Shown one piece after another: positions 48,301-56,630 of a stretch of DNA of 64,000 bases (within the stretch, counting starts at the first letter, position 1; every line of letters begins with the position of its first letter). Source of the stretch: Nocardioides sp. Root190 (GTDB lineage Bacteria > Actinomycetota > Actinomycetes > Propionibacteriales > Nocardioidaceae); NCBI RefSeq assembly GCF_001428565.1, contig NZ_LMIA01000013.1:288446-352445 (forward strand), written 5' to 3'. A program made the translations under genes and the position numbers. Under the pieces are notes generated by a model, which saw only the letters and a program-made list of their open reading frames with translations, was not told where the DNA came from and did not search any database.

Positions 48301-48407
48301 AGCAGGTCCGTGCTGCCCTCACCGAGCCGCGCCAGGTCCTGCTCGACCCGGTCCCGGTCGACGAACCCGAGACGGATCAGGTCAGAACCCTGGCTGGACC
48401 TGTTCAC
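45399..48407 (-). CDS. glnE: Bifunctional glutamine synthetase adenylyltransferase/deadenylylase
   Basis: A 1002-residue protein with both halves of GlnE. The first nucleotidyltransferase domain has HELNYVSDVDVIFLHAPAD, the second has GGFELSYSSDADVLFVHDP, each followed by the GlnD-like helical region (AERQLKLGAGGLRDVEFAVQLLQL and LHLKLGRGALADIEWTVQLLQLR). It adds and removes AMP on glutamine synthetase according to nitrogen status. GTG at 48407 overlaps the stop of glnA2 (GTGA), giving translational coupling. The longer open frame to 48623 lies inside glnA2 and is not used. Confidence 0.95.
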   Translation of the reverse strand: MNRSSQGSDLIRLGFVDRDRVEQDLARLGEGSTDLLAYLGRTADPDAALDALCRLAEAAPDRADLLEALREDEGTAMRLLCVLGASAALADHLRAHPAHWHELTDPDLGSTRPAAWAIRAALLAAVGADATAAAPVATSPDGEAVDALRVEYRRLLLRLAARDLTHDLGVDDVAAELSDLAAGTLDAALAIARARVGADSSCVRLGVIAMGKCGGHELNYVSDVDVIFLHAPADPDADDTAAATAGRIAARLAAQLMQVCSDHTAEGTIWPVDANLRPEGKAGPLSRTLASHQSYYERWAEPWEFQALLKARAVAGDLALGAEFVAMVEPMVWSAADREGFVDAARAMRRRVLDHIPAKEAERQLKLGAGGLRDVEFAVQLLQLVHGRSDEVIRPPTTLSALARLTENGYIGRDDGEALHRAYAFLRTLEHRIQLHRLQRTHVVPSDEAALRRLGRSLGFLKESEKRLDDTWQAHRREVSRLHQKIFYRPLLSAVARIGSDEVRLSSEAAGARLAALGYADPKAALRNLEALTSGVTRTASIQRALLPAMLQWFAECPDPDGGLFGFRRISEELGQSPWYLSTLRDEGEVAERLAHLLATSRYCTDLLEREPAGVRLLAGELVPLGSAALTEEMLATGRRQDDPEKAIRAVRAVRRRELLRISAGDVLGVVDVADVGFALTRLTDATLEAALDIAMRTACRQRDLAEPPTRFAIIAMGRYGGFELSYSSDADVLFVHDPVPGADPQEASTFARVVAEEVRRVLGAPGPDPALVVDADLRPEGRQGALVRTLDAYAAYYAKWSHVWEAQALLRADAVVGDRDLRDRFTALIDPLRYPVGGLDDDDILEVRRIKGRVDKERLPRGADPALHLKLGRGALADIEWTVQLLQLRFGDQVEGLRTAQTLAALTAAADADLLSHDDAATLTTSWRMASRVRNALLLARGRAGDQFPRAGLERRSVAGILGYQTDETDRLFDDYLRITRHARAVVDTVFWDDPRTQANG

Positions 48408-49744
48408 AGCACCGGCAGCATCCGGTCCCGTTCGAAGACCGAGACCTGGCCGCGGTACTCGTCCCACTCCGCGCGCTTGTTGCGCAGGAAGTAGTCGAAG
48501 ACCTGCTCGCCCAGCGTCTCCGCGAGCAGCTCGGAGCGCTCGGCGATGGCGATCGCCTCGTTGAGGCTCTTCGGCAGCGGCTCGATGCCGAGATTGCGAC
48601 GCTCGCGCTCGGAGAGCGCCCACACGTCGTCCTCGGCCTCGCGCGGCAGCTCGTAGCCGTTCTCGATGCCCTTGAGGCCGGCGGCCAGCACCGCGGCGTA
48701 GGCGAGGTAGGGGTTGCAGGCGGAGTCGATGGTGCGCAGCTCGATCCGGGTGGACTGGCCCTTCGAGGGCTTGTACATCGGAACGCGGATCATCGCCGAG
48801 CGGTTGTTGTGGCCCCAGCAGATGTACGACGGCGCCTCACCGCCGAACATCATCCGCTTGTAGGAGTTGACCCACTGGTTGGTGACGACGCTGATCTCGC
48901 TGGCGTGCTGGAGGACGCCGGCGATGAACTGGCGGCCGGTGCGGGAGAGCTGGTACTCCGCGCCTGCCTCGTAGAAGGCGTTCTGGTCGCCCTCGAAGAG
49001 CGAGACGTGGGTGTGCATGCCGGAGCCGGGGTGGGTGGTGAAGGGCTTGGGCATGAAGGTCGCCCACAGGCCCTGGTTGAGCGCCACCTCACGGATCACC
49101 GTGCGGAAGGTCATGATGTTGTCGGCCGTCGTCAACGCGTCGGCGTAGCGAAGGTCGATCTCCTGCTGGCCGGGGCCGGCCTCGTGGTGGCTGAACTCCA
49201 CCGAGATGCCCATCGCCTCGAGCATGGTGATCGCCTCGCGGCGGAAGTCCGAGCCGTGCGAGTGGGCCGCGTGGTCGAAGTAGCCACTGCGGTCCATCGG
49301 GACCGGCTCCTCGCCGGCGCGCGGCTCGTCCTTGAAGAGGTAGAACTCGATCTCGGGATGCGTGTAGAACGTGAACCCCTGCTCGGCGGCCTTGCCCAGG
49401 GTGCGCTTGAGCACGTTGCGCGGATCGGCGTACGACGCGGACCCGTCAGGCATCACGATGTCGCAGAACATCCGGGCGGTCGCCGGACCCTCGCTGCTGC
49501 GCCAGGGCAGGATCTGGAAGGTCGTCGGATCGGGCAGGGCCAGCATGTCGGCCTCGTAGACGCGGGCGAAGCCCTCGATCGCCGAGCCGTCGAAACCGAT
49601 CCCCTCGGAGAAGGCCCCTTCCAGCTCGGCGGGCGCCACGGCCACCGACTTGAGGAACCCGAGCACGTCGGTGAACCACAGTCGCACGAACCGGACGTCA
49701 CGCTCCTCGAGAGCGCGGAGTACGAAGTCCTCTTGCTTGCCCAT
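48404..49744 (-). CDS. glnA: Glutamine synthetase, GlnA2 type
   Basis: A 446-residue type I glutamine synthetase with the length of mycobacterial GlnA2. GFDGSAIEGFARVYEADMLALPD, HSHGSDFRREAITMLEAMGI, GMHTHVSLFEGDQNAFYEAG and TIDSACNPYLAYAAVLAAG are the active-site blocks. The Asn-Leu-Tyr adenylylation site of GlnA1 is not seen in the C-terminal region (ALSERERRNLG instead), so the adjacent GlnE probably acts on another synthetase. The ATG is at 49744. The glnA2-glnE-panB neighbourhood matches mycobacteria. Confidence 0.94.
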   Translation of the reverse strand: MGKQEDFVLRALEERDVRFVRLWFTDVLGFLKSVAVAPAELEGAFSEGIGFDGSAIEGFARVYEADMLALPDPTTFQILPWRSSEGPATARMFCDIVMPDGSASYADPRNVLKRTLGKAAEQGFTFYTHPEIEFYLFKDEPRAGEEPVPMDRSGYFDHAAHSHGSDFRREAITMLEAMGISVEFSHHEAGPGQQEIDLRYADALTTADNIMTFRTVIREVALNQGLWATFMPKPFTTHPGSGMHTHVSLFEGDQNAFYEAGAEYQLSRTGRQFIAGVLQHASEISVVTNQWVNSYKRMMFGGEAPSYICWGHNNRSAMIRVPMYKPSKGQSTRIELRTIDSACNPYLAYAAVLAAGLKGIENGYELPREAEDDVWALSERERRNLGIEPLPKSLNEAIAIAERSELLAETLGEQVFDYFLRNKRAEWDEYRGQVSVFERDRMLPVL

Positions 49745-49778
49745 GGCGTCAGCCTAGGGGTAGCCCCGATCCGGATGC

Positions 49779-51827
49779 CTACTCGGGAACGTTGGACGTC
49801 AGCTCGGCCAACCACGCGGCCGGGCTGGCGTCCGACGGCATCCGCCAGTCACCGCGCGGGGACATGGTCCCGCCGGCGCTGACCTTCGGACCGTTGGGCA
49901 GCGCCGAGCGCTTGAACTGACTGGCGAAGAACTTGCGGACGAAGACCTCGAGCCACTTCCGGACCGTCGGCAGGTCGTACGACGTCCGCCGCTCCTCCGG
50001 GAACCCGGGCGGCCACTCCCCCGAGCCCTGGTCGTGCCAGGCGTGCCAGGCGAGGAAGGCGATCTTGCTCGGTCGGTAGCCACGGCGGATCACGTGGAAG
50101 AGCGTGAAGTCCTGGAGCGCGTAGGGACCGGTGGAGTCCTCGGTCGCCTGCGGCTTCTTGCCCTCCTCGGTCGGGATCAGCTCCGGGGTGATCTCCTGCT
50201 CGAGGATCTCGCGCAGCACCTGGTCGGCCTCGTCGTCGTACGTGCCGTCGTGGAGCTGGTTGCTGTCGATGACCCAGCGGATGAGGTGCTGGATGAGGGT
50301 CTTCGGCACGCCGGCGTTGACGTTGTAGTGCGACATCTGGTCGCCCACGCCGTAGGTGCACCACCCCAGCGCGAGCTCGGAGAGGTCGCCCGTCCCGAGC
50401 ACGATCCCGCCCCGGTGGTTGGCCAGTCGGAACAGGTAGTCCGTGCGCAGACCGGCCTGGACGTTCTCGAAGGTGATGTCGTAGACGGGCTCGCCGTCGC
50501 TGAACGGGTGGTCGAGGTCGTGCAGCATCTGGGTCGCGGCCGGTGTGATGTCGAGCTCGGCGAAGGTGCAACCGAGCGCGGTCGCGAGCCGGGTCGCGTA
50601 GGACTTGGTGAGGTCCCCGGTCGCGAAGCCGGGCATCGTGAAGGCGTGGATGTCGCTGCGCGGGCGCCCCAGCCGGTCCATCGCCTTCGCCGCCACGATC
50701 AGCGCATGGGTGGAGTCCAGACCACCGCTCACACCGATCACGATCTTCGGCTGGCCGATGGCCCGCAGTCGCTGCTCGAGCCCGGAGACCTGGATGTTGT
50801 AGGCCTCGTAGCAGTCCTGCGCGAGGCGGGCCGCGTCGTCCGGGACGAACGGGAAGCGGTCGACCTTGCGGAGCAGGCCGATGTCACCGGTCGGCGGGGC
50901 GAGGGTGAACTCGACGGTGGTGAAGCCGTCGACACCGACACCCCGGCGGTTGTCGTCGAAGGTGCCCTGCCGCAGCCGCTCCTGGCGGAGCAGGTCGAGA
51001 TCGACGTCGACGACGGTGGCGCGCGCCCCGTCGGGGAAGCGCTCGGTCTCGCCGAGCAGGTCGCCGTTCTCGTAGACCATCGTCTGGCCGTCCCAGGAGA
51101 GGTCGGTGGTCGACTCCCCCTGCCCGGCAGCCGTGTAGAGGTACGCCGCGGCGCACCGCGCACTCGCCGACTGCACCAGCAGCCGGCGGCCGTCGGAGCG
51201 TCCGACCGTGATCGGGCTGGCCGACAGGTTGGCCAGCACTGTCGCCCCCGCCAGCGCGGCCTGCGCGCTCGGCGGGATCGGCACCCACATGTCCTCGCAG
51301 ATCTCGACGTGCAGGTGCAGGCCCGGCACGTCGGTCGCGCTGAAGATCAGGTCCGGTCCGAGGGGGACCTCCTGTCCGGCGAGGTCGACGGTGCCGCCGA
51401 CGAGGTCGTCGCCCGGCGCGAACCAGCGCCGCTCGTAGAACTCGCGGTAGTTCGGCAGGTAGGACTTCGGTGCGACGCCCAGGATGACCCCGCGGTGGAT
51501 CACCACGGCAGCGTTCACCAGGCGCGTGCCGTACTCGATCGGCGCACCGACCACCAGGACGGGCAGCAGGTCCACGGACGCGGCAACGAGGTCCTCGATG
51601 GCGGTCCGGACCGCCGCGAGCAGGGTGTCCTGCAGGAACAGGTCGTCGACCGCGTAGCCGGTCAGGCTGAGCTCGGGGAAGACCGCGACGGCCACTCCCC
51701 GGTCGTGGAGCAGTCGGGTCTCGTCGAGGATGCGCGCAGCGTTGGTCGCGGGGTCGGCGATCGCCACCGGCAGGGTGACGGCGGCGACCCGGGCGAACCC
51801 GTGGGCATAGGCCGAGTAGAAGTCCAC
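49779..51827 (-). CDS. nadE: Glutamine-dependent NAD+ synthetase
   Basis: A 682-residue two-domain enzyme. The N-terminal nitrilase-type glutaminase has the triad in FPELSLTGYAVDDL (Glu), PKSYLPNYREFYERRWF (Lys) and EICEDMWVPIPPS (Cys). The C-terminal synthetase has the ATP P-loop GVSGGLDSTHALIVAAKAM and GTGDLSELALGWCTYG. It makes NAD+ from nicotinic acid adenine dinucleotide using glutamine. The length matches the mycobacterial enzyme (about 680). GTG start at 51827. Placement beside glnA2 is a metabolic link through glutamine. Confidence 0.95.
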   Translation of the reverse strand: MDFYSAYAHGFARVAAVTLPVAIADPATNAARILDETRLLHDRGVAVAVFPELSLTGYAVDDLFLQDTLLAAVRTAIEDLVAASVDLLPVLVVGAPIEYGTRLVNAAVVIHRGVILGVAPKSYLPNYREFYERRWFAPGDDLVGGTVDLAGQEVPLGPDLIFSATDVPGLHLHVEICEDMWVPIPPSAQAALAGATVLANLSASPITVGRSDGRRLLVQSASARCAAAYLYTAAGQGESTTDLSWDGQTMVYENGDLLGETERFPDGARATVVDVDLDLLRQERLRQGTFDDNRRGVGVDGFTTVEFTLAPPTGDIGLLRKVDRFPFVPDDAARLAQDCYEAYNIQVSGLEQRLRAIGQPKIVIGVSGGLDSTHALIVAAKAMDRLGRPRSDIHAFTMPGFATGDLTKSYATRLATALGCTFAELDITPAATQMLHDLDHPFSDGEPVYDITFENVQAGLRTDYLFRLANHRGGIVLGTGDLSELALGWCTYGVGDQMSHYNVNAGVPKTLIQHLIRWVIDSNQLHDGTYDDEADQVLREILEQEITPELIPTEEGKKPQATEDSTGPYALQDFTLFHVIRRGYRPSKIAFLAWHAWHDQGSGEWPPGFPEERRTSYDLPTVRKWLEVFVRKFFASQFKRSALPNGPKVSAGGTMSPRGDWRMPSDASPAAWLAELTSNVPE

Positions 51828-51849
51828 AGCAGGAGTCTAGGGATGGACG

Positions 51850-52389
51850 ATGAGTACCGCGCCGGACGCCGGTCTCCCCTGCATGAGCATCACGAGCAGC
51901 CACATCCAGCCGTGCCTGTGGTTCGACGACCGACTCGAGGAGGCGGCGCGCTTCTACACCGGCATCTTCCCGAACTCCTCGATCGGTCACCTCAGCCGCT
52001 ACAACGACGCCGGGCACGGCACCCCCGGGGCGGTGATGGCCGGCGAGTTCACCCTCGACGGCCTCGAGTTCCGCGGGATCAACGGAGGGCCGGAGTTCCG
52101 GTTCACCGAGGCCGTGTCGTTCTCGGTGAGCTGCCGCGACCAGAGCGAGGTCGACTACTACTGGGACTCGCTGAGCGACGGAGGCGAGGAGTCGGTGTGC
52201 GGCTGGCTCAAGGACCGCTTCGGGTTGTCGTGGCAGATCGTGCCCACCCGCCTCTACGAGCTGGTGAGCGATCCGGACCGGGAGCGGGCCGAGGCTGCGA
52301 CCCGGGCGATGCTCGGCATGCGCCGGATCGTGGTCGCCGAGCTCGAGGCGGCCGCAGACGCCGCGGCACCCCCGTCCGGGCATGGGTGA
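51850..52389 (+). CDS. VOC-superfamily (PhnB/3-demethylubiquinone methyltransferase-like) protein
   Basis: A 179-residue protein of the PhnB-like glyoxalase fold. HIQPCLWFDDRLEEAARFYTGIFPNSSIGHLSRY and FRGINGGPEFRFTEAVSFSVSCRDQSEVDYYWDSLSDGGEESVCGWLKDRFGLSWQIVP are nearly consensus for this group, in which no enzyme activity is firmly known. The start is the ATG at 51850 or at 51883. It is divergent from nadE with a 22-bp gap and is followed by panB. Confidence 0.85.
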   Translation: MSTAPDAGLPCMSITSSHIQPCLWFDDRLEEAARFYTGIFPNSSIGHLSRYNDAGHGTPGAVMAGEFTLDGLEFRGINGGPEFRFTEAVSFSVSCRDQSEVDYYWDSLSDGGEESVCGWLKDRFGLSWQIVPTRLYELVSDPDRERAEAATRAMLGMRRIVVAELEAAADAAAPPSGHG

Positions 52390-52493
52390 TCCAACACACA
52401 GCGCGGACCGGACGCCTCGCGACTAGCCTCGTTGTTGCCCTTCACGAACGTGGACCCGACCTCGGGCCGCGAGTCACCACAAGGAGCTCGACG

Positions 52494-53372
52494 ATGAGCA
52501 GCAGCACCCCCGAAGAGACCGCGCCGTACGGCGGCGCACCCACCCCGGCAGCCACGGCAGCCACCGCGATCGCACCGATCAAGCGCGTCCGCACCCACCA
52601 CCTGCGCGAGCTCAAGCAGCGCGGTGAGCGCTTCTCGATGCTCACCAGCTACGACCAGCTGACCGCGCAGATCTTCGACGAAGCCGGCATCGAGCTGCTC
52701 CTCGTCGGCGACAGCGCGTCGAACAACGTCCTCGGCAACACGACGTCGCTCCCGGTCACGGTCGACGAGCTGATCCCGCTGACCCGCGCCGTGAGCCGCT
52801 CGGTCTCGCGCGCGATGGTCGTCGGGGACCTCCCGTTCGGCTCCTACCAGGCCTCGCCCGAGCAGGGCTACCTCACCGCCGTCCGCTTCATGAAGGAGGG
52901 CGGCGCGCACTGCGTCAAGCTCGAGGGCGGCGTCGAGATGGCGCCGCAGATCGAGAAGATGGTCCAGGGCGGCATTCCCGTGATGGCCCACATCGGCTTC
53001 ACTCCCCAGTCCGAGCACACCCTCGGCGGCTACCGCGTCCAGGGCCGTGGCGAAGCGGCCGAGCGCGTGATGCGCGACGCCCTCGCGGTCCAGGAGGCCG
53101 GCGCGTTCGCGGTCGTCATGGAGATGGTGCCCGGCGACGTGGCCGCCGAGGTCACCGCCAGGCTGGAGATCCCGACCATCGGCATCGGCGCCGGCAACCA
53201 GTGCGACGGCCAGGTCCTCGTCTGGCAGGACGCCTTCGGTCTGCGCACCGGCAAGCTCCCCCGCTTCGTCAAGCAGTACGCCGACCTCCGCTCCGTGCTC
53301 CTCGACGCTGCCCGTGCCTACGACTCCGAGGTCAAGGACGGGAGCTTCCCCGCTCCCGAGCACACCTTCTGA
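52494..53372 (+). CDS. panB: 3-methyl-2-oxobutanoate hydroxymethyltransferase
   Basis: A 292-residue PanB, first step of pantothenate synthesis (adds a hydroxymethyl group from methylene-tetrahydrofolate to ketoisovalerate). MLTSYDQLTAQIFDEAGIELLLVGDSASNN holds the Mg2+ ligand Asp, VVGDLPFGSY the second, and CVKLEGGVEMAPQ, AHIGFTPQS and TIGIGAGNQCDGQVLVWQD are later blocks. A 30-residue Ala/Pro/Thr-rich lead is longer than usual. AAGGAG precedes the ATG. The stop is in a 13-bp tandem repeat. Confidence 0.95.
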   Translation: MSSSTPEETAPYGGAPTPAATAATAIAPIKRVRTHHLRELKQRGERFSMLTSYDQLTAQIFDEAGIELLLVGDSASNNVLGNTTSLPVTVDELIPLTRAVSRSVSRAMVVGDLPFGSYQASPEQGYLTAVRFMKEGGAHCVKLEGGVEMAPQIEKMVQGGIPVMAHIGFTPQSEHTLGGYRVQGRGEAAERVMRDALAVQEAGAFAVVMEMVPGDVAAEVTARLEIPTIGIGAGNQCDGQVLVWQDAFGLRTGKLPRFVKQYADLRSVLLDAARAYDSEVKDGSFPAPEHTF

Positions 53373-53401
53373 GCGCACCTTCTGAGCGCACCTTCTGAGG
53401 T
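53363..53401. repeat. 13-bp tandem repeat at the panB stop codon
   Basis: CACCTTCTGAGCG occurs at 53363-53375 and 53376-53388, and the first 11 bases again at 53389-53399. As the period is not a multiple of three, the TGA in each unit falls in a different frame, so stops occur in all three forward frames. Confidence 0.9.
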
Positions 53402-53427
53402 GGGACCTGACGGCGTACCGTCGTCAC

Positions 53428-54576
53428 ATGCGTGCACGCATCGCCCTTCTCGGAGCTCTTGCCCTCGTGACGTCCCTCCTCGGCGGCGCCGGTCCCGGCG
53501 TCGCCGAGGCGGCGGCCTCGCCCGCCCTCGACGTCGAGGTGGTGGCCTCCGGCCTCGACCACCCGTGGGAGGTCGGTGTGCTGCCGGGCGGTCAGCTGCT
53601 CGTGACCCAGCGGGAGCGGCGGACGCTCACGCTGATCAACCCGACCACCGGCGCCAAGCGCGACCTCGCGTTCCCGAGCTCCTCGGTGTGGGCGCAGGGC
53701 GAGACCGGTTTGCTCGGCCTGGCCGTCGACCCGGGATTCGCCTCCAACCGGCGGATCTACACCTGCTCGGGCTGGAAGCTCTCGACGGGCGCCCACGACA
53801 TCCGGGTGATCGCGTGGCGCCTCGACGCCGGACTGACCAAGGCGACCTCGGCCGGCACGCTGATCGGCGGGCTTCCCTCCAACAGCACCGGTCGCCACGG
53901 TGGCTGCCGCCTGATGGTCCAGAGCAGTGGCGCCCTGGTCATCGGCACCGGCGACGCCGCAAAGGGCACCAACCCGCAGTCCCTGAGCTCGTACGGCGGC
54001 AAGATCCTACGTCTGCACCGCGTCACCGGCAAGCCGTGGCCCAGCAACCCGTGGGCGACCAGCAAGAGCAACCGCCGCTTCATCTACAGCTACGGCCACC
54101 GCAACGTGCAGGGCCTGGCCCAGCGCCCGGACGGCTCGTTGTGGGCGGTGGAGCACGGCAGCTACCGCGACGACGAGATCAACCTGATCGGCAGCGGACG
54201 CAACTACGGGTGGAACCCCGTCCCCGGCTACGACGAGAGCCGACCCATGACCGACGGGAGCCTGCCAGGCGCCCAGTACGCCGCGCGCTGGCGCTCCGGC
54301 GACCCGACCATCGCACCCTCGGGCATGGACGTCGTCGTGGGCAGCCGCTGGGGCGACCTCAACGGCGCACTCGCCGTCGCCGTGCTCAAGGGCAAGCGCC
54401 TGATGTTCGTGAAGTTCGACCGCACCGGCCGCTACCAGTTCACCCGCTACCCCGCCGAGCTGCGCACCTACGGCCGCCTCCGCGACGTCACCCGCACCCC
54501 CGACGGCTCGCTCCTCGTCACCACCGACAACGGCGGCGGCAACGACCTGGTCCTGCGGGTCCGCCCCGCCACCTGA
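53428..54576 (+). CDS. Secreted PQQ-type sugar dehydrogenase (aldose/sorbosone dehydrogenase family)
   Basis: A 382-residue exported beta-propeller. A signal peptide (RARIALLGALALVTSLLGGAGPG, cleavage near AEAAA) precedes the GDH-type six-bladed propeller. Diagnostic parts are VEVVASGLDHPWEVGVLPGG, AQGETGLLGLAVDPGFASNRRIYTCSG, NRRFIYSYGHRNVQGLAQRPDGSLWAVEHGSYRDDEIN and GRNYGWNPVPGY. Such enzymes oxidise aldoses with PQQ and Ca2+. PQQ synthesis genes are not in the window, so whether the protein is loaded with PQQ is unknown. It stands 18 bp from the convergent M3 peptidase gene. Confidence 0.9.
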   Translation: MRARIALLGALALVTSLLGGAGPGVAEAAASPALDVEVVASGLDHPWEVGVLPGGQLLVTQRERRTLTLINPTTGAKRDLAFPSSSVWAQGETGLLGLAVDPGFASNRRIYTCSGWKLSTGAHDIRVIAWRLDAGLTKATSAGTLIGGLPSNSTGRHGGCRLMVQSSGALVIGTGDAAKGTNPQSLSSYGGKILRLHRVTGKPWPSNPWATSKSNRRFIYSYGHRNVQGLAQRPDGSLWAVEHGSYRDDEINLIGSGRNYGWNPVPGYDESRPMTDGSLPGAQYAARWRSGDPTIAPSGMDVVVGSRWGDLNGALAVAVLKGKRLMFVKFDRTGRYQFTRYPAELRTYGRLRDVTRTPDGSLLVTTDNGGGNDLVLRVRPAT

Positions 54577-54593
54577 CTCGAGCGGCGGAGAGA

Positions 54594-56621
54594 TCAGGTC
54601 AGGCCGCGGCGCACCAGCAACGGCTCGATCGGCGCCGGGCGGCCACGCCAGGCGGCGTACGACTCCAGCGGGTCACGGGTGCCGCCGATCCCGATGACGT
54701 GCTCGACGTACTGGTCGCCGTTGGCGCGGGTGAGGCCGCCGTTCTCCCGGAACCACGCGACGGTGTCGGCGTCGAGCACCTCGCTCCAGATGTAGGAGTA
54801 GTAGGCCGAGGCGTAGCCGGAGCTGAAGCTGTGGGCGAAGTACGGCGTGGAGTAGCGCGGCGGCACGGCCGGGTTGTCGAGGCCCACCGCGGCCAGCGCC
54901 CGCTGCTCGAACGCCTGCACCTCGTCGGGGTCGGTCGGCACGTCCTCGGGAGCGAGCTCGTGCCAGGCGAGGTCGATCAGGGCGGCCGCGAGGTACTCGC
55001 TCGTGCCGAAGCCCTCGTTGAACGTCTCGGCCGAGCGGATCCGCGCGACGACGTCCTCCGGGATCGGCTCCCCCGTCTCGTGGTGCACCGCGTAGTTGGA
55101 GAGCACCTCGGGCCACAGGATCCACATCTCGTTGACCTGGGAGGGGTACTCCACGAAGTCGCGGAACACGGCCGTGCCGGCCTGTGAGGGGTACGTCGCC
55201 CGGGCCAGCAGTCCGTGGAGGGCGTGGCCGAACTCGTGGAACAGGGTGCGGATCTCGTCCCACGTCAGCAGCGTCGCCTCCCCCGCAGCCGGCTTCGGCA
55301 CGTTGAGGTTGTTGACGACCACGGCGGTGTCGCTGCCGGTCAGCACGGACTGGTCGACGAAGCTGCTCATCCACGCGCCCCCGCGCTTGGAGTCGCGGGT
55401 GTAGAGGTCGAGCAGGTAGAGCCCGATCGGGTCGCCGTCGCGGCTCACCTCGAAGACCCGGACGTCGGGGTGGTAGCCCTCGAGGTCGTCGCGCTCGACG
55501 AAGGTGAGCCCGTAGAGCCGCTCCGCCGCGAAGAAGACGCCGTCGCGCAGGACCCGCTCGGCCTCGAACCACGGCCGCAGTGCGGCCAGGTCGACGTCGT
55601 ACTGCGCGGCGCGGACCCGCTCGGCGTAGAAGGCCCAGTCCCAGGGCTCGATGGCGAAGCCGGCCTGGGCCGCCAGCGCCTCCTGCTCGCGGCGTGCGTT
55701 GCGGGCGGCGGGCGCCGCGAGGCGCTCGAGCAACGAGCGGACCGCCTCGGGCGTGCCGGCGGTGTTGTCGGCCGTGACCGCGGCAGCGTGACTGACGAAT
55801 CCGAGCAGTCGTGCCCGCTCGGCGCGCAGCCGGAGGACGGACAGCGCGAGCGTCCGGGTGTCGTGCTCGCCGCCCCGCGCGCCACGGAGCCGCTGGGCCT
55901 GCGACAGCCGGCGGCGCACCTCGCGGTCCGTGAGGGCGGACAGGTGCGGGTGGGCGGTCGGCAGCACGAGCGTGAGGAGGTGCTGACCGGCGAGTCCGCG
56001 CGCCTCGGCCGCTGCCGCAGCGGCGGAGATCTCTCCCGGGGTGAGTCCGTCGAGGTCGGCGGCGTCCTCGACGACGAGGCCGAGGTCGTTGCTGTCGGCC
56101 TGGAGGGCGAGCTCGAAGGCCGTCTCGTTGCGGGAGATCTCCTCGTTGAGCGCGCGGAGCCGGGACTTGTCGTCCTCACCGAGCGCCGCACCCGCGAGAC
56201 GGAAGCCGGTGACGTAGCGCTCGACCAGGTAGGCGGCCTCGGGCTCCAGGCGCTCTGCGTCCGCCGCGACGGCCTGGATCCGCTCCCACAGCACGGGGTC
56301 GAGCCGGATCGCGTCGGAGTGCGCCGCCAGCCGTGACGCGAACTCCGAGCGGACGACGTCGACGGCAGGCGTCGCGTCGGCGCTCGCCTTGTTGTGGAAC
56401 ACCCCCAGCACCCGCGAGAGCGTGCTCCCGCTGAGCTCGAGCGGCACCACGGTGTTCTCGAAGTCGGCCGGCGCCGGGTCGGCGGTGATCGCAGCGATCG
56501 CCGCGATCTGCTCCGCCATGGCGGCCTCGATCGCGGGGCCGTAGTCCTCGTCCCGGATCCGGGCGAAGTCGGGCAGCTGGAAGGGGAGGTCACTGACCCC
56601 GAGCAGGGCGTCCGTCGTCAC
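54594..56621 (-). CDS. M3-family metallopeptidase (peptidyl-dipeptidase Dcp-like)
   Basis: A 675-residue zinc peptidase. The metal motif LFHEFGHALHGLL (HExxH) and the following glutamate in NEGFGTSEYLAA are present. The preceding region (VVVNNLNVPKPAAGEATLLTWDEIRT) and the C-terminal SFSSGYASAYYSYIWSEVLDAD are hallmark blocks of Dcp. It removes dipeptides from C-termini of short peptides, probably in the cytoplasm since no signal is seen. GTG start at 56621. It lies 10 bp after the transglycosylase-like gene and is probably co-transcribed with it. Confidence 0.93.
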   Translation of the reverse strand: MTTDALLGVSDLPFQLPDFARIRDEDYGPAIEAAMAEQIAAIAAITADPAPADFENTVVPLELSGSTLSRVLGVFHNKASADATPAVDVVRSEFASRLAAHSDAIRLDPVLWERIQAVAADAERLEPEAAYLVERYVTGFRLAGAALGEDDKSRLRALNEEISRNETAFELALQADSNDLGLVVEDAADLDGLTPGEISAAAAAAEARGLAGQHLLTLVLPTAHPHLSALTDREVRRRLSQAQRLRGARGGEHDTRTLALSVLRLRAERARLLGFVSHAAAVTADNTAGTPEAVRSLLERLAAPAARNARREQEALAAQAGFAIEPWDWAFYAERVRAAQYDVDLAALRPWFEAERVLRDGVFFAAERLYGLTFVERDDLEGYHPDVRVFEVSRDGDPIGLYLLDLYTRDSKRGGAWMSSFVDQSVLTGSDTAVVVNNLNVPKPAAGEATLLTWDEIRTLFHEFGHALHGLLARATYPSQAGTAVFRDFVEYPSQVNEMWILWPEVLSNYAVHHETGEPIPEDVVARIRSAETFNEGFGTSEYLAAALIDLAWHELAPEDVPTDPDEVQAFEQRALAAVGLDNPAVPPRYSTPYFAHSFSSGYASAYYSYIWSEVLDADTVAWFRENGGLTRANGDQYVEHVIGIGGTRDPLESYAAWRGRPAPIEPLLVRRGLT

Positions 56622-56630
56622 CGGGCCAGC

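Noticed and set aside
46197..48494. 765-codon + strand frame opposite glnE
   Set aside because: Antisense to an intact GlnE with both catalytic domains; composition is typical of a shadow frame.
48408..48623. N-terminal extension of glnE upstream of 48407
   Set aside because: It lies inside glnA2 in another frame and has no similarity to GlnE; the GTG at 48407 with stop overlap is the better start.
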